The notes beneath the pieces were generated by a model. That model made no database searches and was not told the origin of the DNA. It worked only from the letters and a program-made list of their open reading frames with translations. From Leucaena leucocephala (taxonomy: Eukaryota; Streptophyta; Magnoliopsida; Fabales; Fabaceae): a DNA stretch of 64,000 bases. Below are positions 58,818 to 64,000 of this stretch, piece after piece; position 1 is the stretch's first letter, and every line of letters begins with the position of its first letter. The translations under genes and the position numbers were made by a program. Location of the stretch: positions 8,285,001-8,349,000 of the forward strand of contig CM073535.1 of the NCBI GenBank assembly GCA_037074615.1, in the 5' to 3' direction.

Positions 58818-59150
58818 TTACATTGTTGTAAGCCTGGCCCATCTAATCAGGAATATATTATACTTATATGGAATAGTGACGTTGTTGAGTTGCTTGTGGT
58901 TTATACAAAATCGCCAAGCGTAATCTTTCTTCCTGATTAACAACACCAAACTGGAAAAGGGGGCTTGAACTTGGCCTAATGAAGCCTTTTTGAAGCAGCT
59001 CATCACCTTGCCTCTCGGATTTTTATTTTCTGGTAATAGGGGCATAGTAAGACAATGATTCCGAAAGGGAGTAGTGGATTCTTTAAAAACAAGAGGATAT
59101 TCCTTGAAATAAGGTTACGAGTTGAAGCCAATACATAACGTAGAGGCAGC
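58818..59150 (-). pseudogene. Ty3/gypsy reverse transcriptase fragment (D2)
   Basis: Minus strand gives PLLPENKNPRGKVMSCFKKASLGQVQAPFSSLVLLIRKKDYAWRFCINHKQLNNVTIP in one frame from about 59045 (spans quoted here in pieces: QAPFSSLVLLIRKKD, WRFCINHKQLNNVTIP). These match the start of the gypsy RT domain (SPFSSPVLLVRKKDG-WRFCVDYRALN type). The catalytic YxDD part is absent. Confidence 0.82.
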
Positions 59151-59160
59151 GAATACCTCT

Positions 59161-59430
59161 TTTTTTTGTTTTGGTAAACAAAAATTTGTAAAGAGGTTAG
59201 ACTCACCCATGATCTAAAGATAAGACGAAGTCTCCCTTCCTCTTAGATGATACTAATGTCGGGTAGGGCAAGTTGTATATTACCCTTAGTCATAAACTTA
59301 GGCACTTAAGAGTTAAGATGTTTCCCTAAATGTTACAACTAAAACCACAATAAAATAGTACTCCCCAGAGATCAATATATTATAAATAGTCATATATCTT
59401 ACTTCTTCACTAGTTAAACCCATGTCAAGT
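59161..59430 (-). mobile_element. SINE, family 1, in block D2
   Basis: Minus orientation; perfect flanking repeat GAATACCTCT (59151-59160 and 59431-59440). Decayed relative of 45296-45568. D1 has the empty site near 18730. Confidence 0.85.
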
Positions 59431-59560
59431 GAATACCTCTGTGTTGGAGAGAGTGAAGTTGAGCACTCTTACTAGTGCTAGTAGGAACCCCTTGAAGCCT
59501 GAAACGCTTACCATTTAAGCAGAAAATCATAATCATTTTAGGGCCCATGAGGAAGATGGA

Positions 59561-59960
59561 GCTTGGACTCATATTCTAGGGCCGAAATTATAGCCCTATA
59601 TATATAGATAGACTTAAGTTTATGAATCCTCACGTCAGATCTTAGTTCATCCTTGAGGTTGTTTAAGAAGATCCCTAATAGACAATTGTTCTGTTCAGTT
59701 GTTTACTAAAGCAGATTGTCACATAAATTTAATATAAAATATATTTAATTAATTTAATTAGATTAAAAAATTAATTTATATGTCATATTTTATTTCTAAA
59801 ATACTTTAATTATCTTCCTTAACTCTCTCCCTCTCTTATTTAATTATTATTGAGGGAGAATCAATAAAAGTAATTTTAAAAAAAATTGATAAATATAAAA
59901 AATATGTCTTATATTTACAAAATATGTCTTATTTATAAAAGTTAGTATTACACAAGAACT
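59561..59960. other. AT-rich intergenic stretch
   Basis: Short repeats such as AAAATATGTCTTAT occur twice near 59900. No gene. Confidence 0.4.
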
Positions 59961-59961
59961 T

Positions 59962-60155
59962 TATTGGTATTCTTTTTTTAGTTGCTCACCCAATTTATCG
60001 GAACTTTGCCCCGATTATATCTGGATCTGACATGCGTCGCGTAACTAACTATGGTAGGTGAGTCTCCTAACGGGGATTTTCTACGTATGCCAAAACTCGA
60101 ACTTAAAATCTCGCTTAAATAATACTGAGTCATTTATCATTCGGACTGACCCCAT
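59962..60155 (-). mobile_element. SINE, family 2
   Basis: Minus orientation; GTAGGTGAGTCTCCTAACGG and ACTCGAACTTAAAATCTCGC match the family. Flanking repeats not resolved. Confidence 0.75.
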
Positions 60156-60645
60156 TAATTCTTGTCTATATTATGGAGGACTGTAACTTTCTTGTAAAGC
60201 CTTCACCAACTCATCCCAGTACGTAGAGGTTCAAGCACTTAAGTCCAATGAGTCTCCTTCCAAGTACATAAATGCAACGTCAGCTTTAAGTTCTTCAGGT
60301 GTGTCATAATATCTAAAGTACTTTTCTTCTTTGAGAATCCATCCCCTAGGATCCCTTTTGTTAAATTTGGGAAACTCAATTTTGGTATGAGGAAGCCTGT
60401 TTCATTAGCAATCCCATAAATTCTCTGGTTATCTTCGTTGTCTACTTCCCAATAAGAACATTGTTTGCCTCTCCCTGTCACGGTTGTTTTTTGTTTTTGC
60501 AGAAACAACCTCTAGAGCATCAACTTTTTTGGTCAAAACATCTAGGGTTTTGAGTCTCGTGGCTATGGCGACAAAGGAGTTGGATGATGATGCTCACGGG
60601 TTCCCGCAAGAGTCATGGGATTGTTGGAAGAGCAGGTGGTTGCCA
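60156..60645 (-). pseudogene. Ty3/gypsy gag fragment
   Basis: Minus strand: KLSFPNLTKGILGDGF, YDTPEELK-like stretch IMTHLKNLKLTLHLCTWKE and, after a frameshift, TYWDELVKALQESYSPP. These are the conserved segments of plant gypsy gag (KLxFPxFxGxDPxGW, WxxLxxAL..RF). Probably the same element family as the RT fragment at 58818-59150, with order gag right of RT as expected on the minus strand. Confidence 0.82.
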
Positions 60646-60659
60646 TGTTTAACTAAATT

Positions 60660-61165
60660 CTGATGTCAAATGTTTGGTGCTAAAACTCTATTAAGGAAAA
60701 AAAACGGAAAGAAACTAATAAGAAAAAGAGAAAAAATATCTCACTTCAACTCCTTATTATCCAAATATTTTGTAAGAGTATCTCCTAAAGTTCAAGTTAA
60801 CAAAACTGATTTTTTTTTTACCCATCTGATTCACCAGAACTTTACCTCGATTATATTTGAATTCGACTTATATTGCGTACTTAGCTATAGTGGGTGAGTC
60901 TTCTAACGAAGATTTTTTACATACGCTAAGGTTCAAACTCGATACCTCATTTAAACGATACCAAGTCGATTATCACTCGGATCAACCTCTGTTAGTAACA
61001 AAATTGATAAATTATTCATGAATTACTTGTTTTAGGGAGACTGGCCCATGTAGGAACAAAAAATTAGATTAAAATAATCAAATAAAATCTAGAGATAACC
61101 TCTCATCAACTATTTAGATACTTGATTCGAGATAAACTAAAATAAACTAATTTAAATGTTGAAGA
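60660..61165 (+). repeat. Repeat shared with 29521-30175, with a SINE inside
   Basis: See the copy at 29521. The SINE at 60811-60996 interrupts this copy. Confidence 0.5.
60811..60996 (-). mobile_element. SINE, family 2
   Basis: Minus orientation; flanked by AACAAAACTGAT (60799-60810) and AACAAAATTGAT (60997-61008), one mismatch in 12. Confidence 0.85.
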
Positions 61166-61169
61166 TAAT

Positions 61170-61345
61170 TTTTTTTATAAATAAATTTTTAGAAATGAGT
61201 TGAGTTTATCTACGATCTAAGAGTATAATAAAATCTTTTTTTTCTTAAACAATACAAATATTAGATAAAATGAACTATCTATTACCTTCATGTATAAATT
61301 TAAGCATTCAAAAATTAGAATCAAAACAAAATAAAACTTTGCAAA
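61170..61345 (-). mobile_element. Decayed SINE, family 1
   Basis: ATCTACGATCTAAGAG, TTTCTTAAACAATACAAAT and CTATTACCTTCATGTATAAA follow the order of the family 1 SINE with many transitions. Confidence 0.6.
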
Positions 61346-61479
61346 AAGGAAACGTTTTAACAAAGCGAATCTAAACAGGTAGGCCCGTTTACCTTTTTTC
61401 CAACTCTAGTTCCAAAGGCGCTGCCTCCCACATAAACCCTAATGCCAAATCCTCAAATAAATAAAACTTATAATTTTTT

Positions 61480-61610
61480 TTTGTTATCTACTCAGTTCAT
61501 CAAAGTTTTACCCTAACTATATATATATTCGACCCACATCGTGCATCTGACTATGGTGTGTGAGTCTCCTAATAGAGATTTTCTACATATACTAAGGCTC
61601 AAACTCAAGG
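61480..61610 (-). mobile_element. SINE, family 2, left arm of an inverted pair
   Basis: Minus orientation; GGTGTGTGAGTCTCCTAATAG and a T run at the left. Joined directly to a plus copy. Confidence 0.75.
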
Positions 61611-61765
61611 CTTAAGCGAGGTCTTAAATTCGAATATTAACTTATGCAGAAAATTTTCGTTAGAATACTCACCTACCATAGTTAGATGTGCAACGTGGGT
61701 CAGATCCGTATATAGTTAGGGTAAAACTCCGATGAACTAGGTGGGCAACTAAAAAAAAATTTATA
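61611..61765 (+). mobile_element. SINE, family 2, right arm of an inverted pair
   Basis: Plus orientation; TTAAGCGAGGTCTTAAATTCG to GATGAACTAGGTGGGCAACT and an A run. Confidence 0.8.
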
Positions 61766-62936
61766 CACTTTGAGTATGTTTAATTTCACATTAAAAACTA
61801 CAAAAATTATGATTTAAGTGGAAGTAAGAACTTATCAAAACTATGTTTTAGTAGTTTCTAACATGAAACCTATCAGGCCGTCTGACCTTCAACCCCTTCG
61901 TTCTTTAACATGTTGCCCCATCAGCCCTTGTCTTTTATGCTTAGATCAGCATGGCTTCTCTCATATGCTCTAATCTTTGATCACAACTACTACCTCTCTA
62001 CTATTCATCCGTGTATTAATCATACCTAAGGATATTTCACCAAAATAACGGAACCTAAATCTACCAACAGAGAATCATCAATCATATAGAAGAATCATCA
62101 ATCACCAACAGAGAAACTAAAATTGCAATACTATTAATATTTTAAATAAATCTTATTCTACTAAATAGGATCTATCATATAGAAAATATAATGTCATTAT
62201 ATCTTACTAAAAATTAAATTTTAGATAAATTATTGGCTAAAAAGTCACGCTTAATAATTTCATTGAAAAAAGTCACGCTTAATAATTTCATTGCACATTC
62301 TCTTTAATCTTTCTCTATTTTTTTTATAGAACTTCATAACCATTTAAGGAAAAAAAAATAAGCAATAAGGAATCAAGATGCTACCAATCTCCCCTCAAGC
62401 TTTCTATGGAATTTCCACATGCCTCCTCTCTCCTCCCTTATCTCTCAAAACAGCGTCTAACTGAATTCCATTAGCCTTCTCTGCCCAACCTCAACTTGTT
62501 CCCTCCTTGCTGTCATGATTAATTCCACATTCCTTTTTTCTTAACCACCGAAGCTTACCAAAGGGTAAACAAAAAAATTGTATGAGCAACATTTACAATA
62601 TTCAAATGGCCGAAAAAGACTGGCCCTAAAGTAATTAAAACAGTCAAGCATGTCTAAAAGCCAAAACATTTGAAGAGATTGAAATGAAAAGTATCGTCAT
62701 TATCATCACCACCATCATCATCGTCAACCTCTTTACAACGAAAATCTTCTTTCCTGAAACGGCCTATTGAGGTATCTCAAAGCAACCAACGACAAACTAA
62801 GCATATTTTGATTGGAGAGGAGACACTGTTTGAAAGTGAAAAGGAAAGAAAAAAATCGTCTGCGTGACAGCTGTGTTAAGAGTGACAAAGAAAAGACACT
62901 GGGATTTTCTTTCTTTCTCCGAATGAAGCAGGAAAA
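61766..62936. other. Downstream region of the pyrophosphatase gene
   Basis: No gene. A short direct repeat (GAATCATCAATCA) at 62070-62100 and another (AAAAAGTCACGCTTAATAATTTCAT split across 62240 and 62270). CAT/ATC trinucleotide repeats at 62697-62725. The part next to 62937 should include the 3' untranslated region. Confidence 0.5.
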
Positions 62937-64000
62937 TTAAAGCTTGAAGAGAAGACCACCATGTGTAGCGAAGAATGGGGCGAATACAAGAGACTCAACA
63001 GCCATCAGCTTGATGAGAATGTTAAGTGATGGTCCAGATGTATCCTTGAGAGGGTCACCTATGGTGTCACCAATAACAGCTGCCTTGTGTGGATCAGATC
63101 CTTTAGGACCAAGGTTTCTTGCATGCTCTGTCGCACCGGCCTATAACACCGACAAAATCATTCATTAGATCATAACCATACAACAATGTCTGCTGATTTA
63201 TACAATATCCAGCCACACACTCACCTCAATGTACTTCTTGGCATTATCCCAAGCACCACCAGTGTTGGATGCAGAAATAGCAATCTGTAAAGATGGTGTA
63301 CAGAAACAAGTTCAGCGCAATAGAAAAATGGACAACCGGCAAAGATTGACAAGAAGCTTGTAAGTTGTAATAATCGCACGAAGAACTTAAGTAACACAGG
63401 TAAGGAAAATAGCAGTATCAATAACATGTAACACTGGAATAACAGAACTATAAAGACTTGGGATAGATAGCTTGGTCTATTTTTAATGAAATGGACCAAA
63501 ATTTAGAGGGACCATTACAGCAAGTTTCCTACTAGAATCCCATAAAATCAGCAATGACATTGAAAGAGATGATAAAGGAAAAATCAATGACCAAACAAAT
63601 CTGGAGGCCAAGATAAGAATCAGGGATTTACGCAAACAGTGGTTAATAAGGGACGTAAGATGACAGAAATTATGATGAGATTAACATTAAAACCGAGAAG
63701 CATTTTACCATGAGGCATAAATCTAAATTACAAAATTTTTTAAAAGAGATGGGAAAGCAAGGTATTTCGCCAACCATACTCCCAGAAAGGATACAAAAAG
63801 ATTACCTGTACCCCAGACACAAGGGATCCAGCAAGCACTCCAGAAAGTGTTTCAACACCAAAAAATATCCCAACAATAAGCGGTGTAAGCATAACGAGAG
63901 CACCGGGTGGTATCATCTCTCTGATAGAAGCATCAGTGGAGATCTTAACGCATGTAGCATAGTCAGGCTTGCCAGTTCCCTCCAGCAAACCAGGGATGGT
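62937..64000 (-). CDS. Vacuolar proton-pumping pyrophosphatase, C-terminal exons (partial)
   Basis: Minus-strand exons from the right edge to 63806, 63284-63225 and 63140-62937 (TAA at 62939-62937) give the last 152 residues. The sequence runs PDYATCVKISTDASIREMIPPGALVMLTPL, then a membrane segment (VGIFFGVETLSGVLAGSLVSGVQ), ISASNTGGAWDNAKKYIE, LGPKGSDPHKAAVIGDTIGDPLKDTSGP with the conserved acidic and basic pyrophosphate-site residues, and the final membrane segment ending ATHGGLLFKL. This is the H+-PPase that acidifies the vacuole using pyrophosphate. Whole proteins are about 760-770 residues; the rest lies outside. No break is seen. Whether it is type I or II cannot be read directly here, though the sequence resembles type I (AVP1-like). 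Confidence 0.96.

Larger units (their letters stand above)
57065..59560 (+). repeat. Block D, copy 2
   Basis: Second copy of 15825-18870. It lacks the hAT-like and SINE insertions of copy 1 and has SINEs at 58486-58645 and 59161-59430. A 97-codon ORF at 57828-58121 is not preserved in copy 1 and has no domain that I know. Confidence 0.75.

Overview
The window is nuclear DNA of a flowering plant, most likely a eudicot. It is AT-rich, its genes carry GT-AG introns, and it holds plant 2-oxoglutarate/Fe(II) dioxygenase genes of the SRG1/codeine O-demethylase-like type, the C-terminal exons of a vacuolar proton-pumping pyrophosphatase, a fragment of a plant glutamate-receptor-like gene, and plant transposon families (Tekay-like chromovirus, Athila-like LTR elements, RTE and L1 LINEs, tRNA-derived SINEs, CACTA, hAT, PIF/Harbinger and Stowaway-like elements). 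I cannot name the species. Genes are sparse: only two dioxygenase genes look intact, and the pyrophosphatase gene runs off the right edge.

Layout. 1-5.1 kb: decayed Ty3/gypsy chromovirus (RNase H, integrase, chromodomain, 3' LTR) broken by a reversed solo-LTR-like insertion. 5.15-15.7 kb: SRG1-like pseudogene 1, whose fourth exon is split off by a 7.4-kb minus-strand Athila-like element; that element carries a 2.3-kb LTR element with a glutamate-receptor fragment inside. 15.8-18.9 kb: a repeat block (D1) that recurs at 57.1-59.6 kb (D2). 19-23.4 kb: CACTA remnant, a 159-bp tandem duplication and an LTR-like region with microsatellites. 23.5-28.8 kb: SRG1-like pseudogene 2, expanded by a foldback element, an hAT element and a CACTA element. 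31.1-34.6 kb: intact SRG1-like gene A (+). 34.6-36.1 kb: an inverted spacer. 36.2-40.4 kb: RTE LINE. 41.2-47.5 kb: L1 LINE with two SINEs. 47.5-49.4 kb: solo Athila-like LTR. 50.6-52.0 kb: intact SRG1-like gene B (-). 53.3-57.0 kb: rearranged Athila-like remnant. 57.1-61.8 kb: D2, gypsy gag/RT scraps and a SINE cluster. 62.9-64 kb: pyrophosphatase gene (-).

The theme is a small dioxygenase gene family that expanded by tandem and inverted duplication and was then broken up by transposons. Genes A and B both encode 344 residues with the HxD...H iron ligands. Gene B lacks, exactly, the second intron present in every other copy. The two pseudogenes share one nonsense codon in the conserved NYYPPC motif, so they probably descend from an already dead copy. 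Flanking spacer sequence survives in inverted orientation where no gene remains, which suggests at least one lost copy. I found no clearly new biochemical system. The most unusual items are the intron loss, the captured receptor fragment, the duplicated promoter segment of gene A and the inverted spacers.
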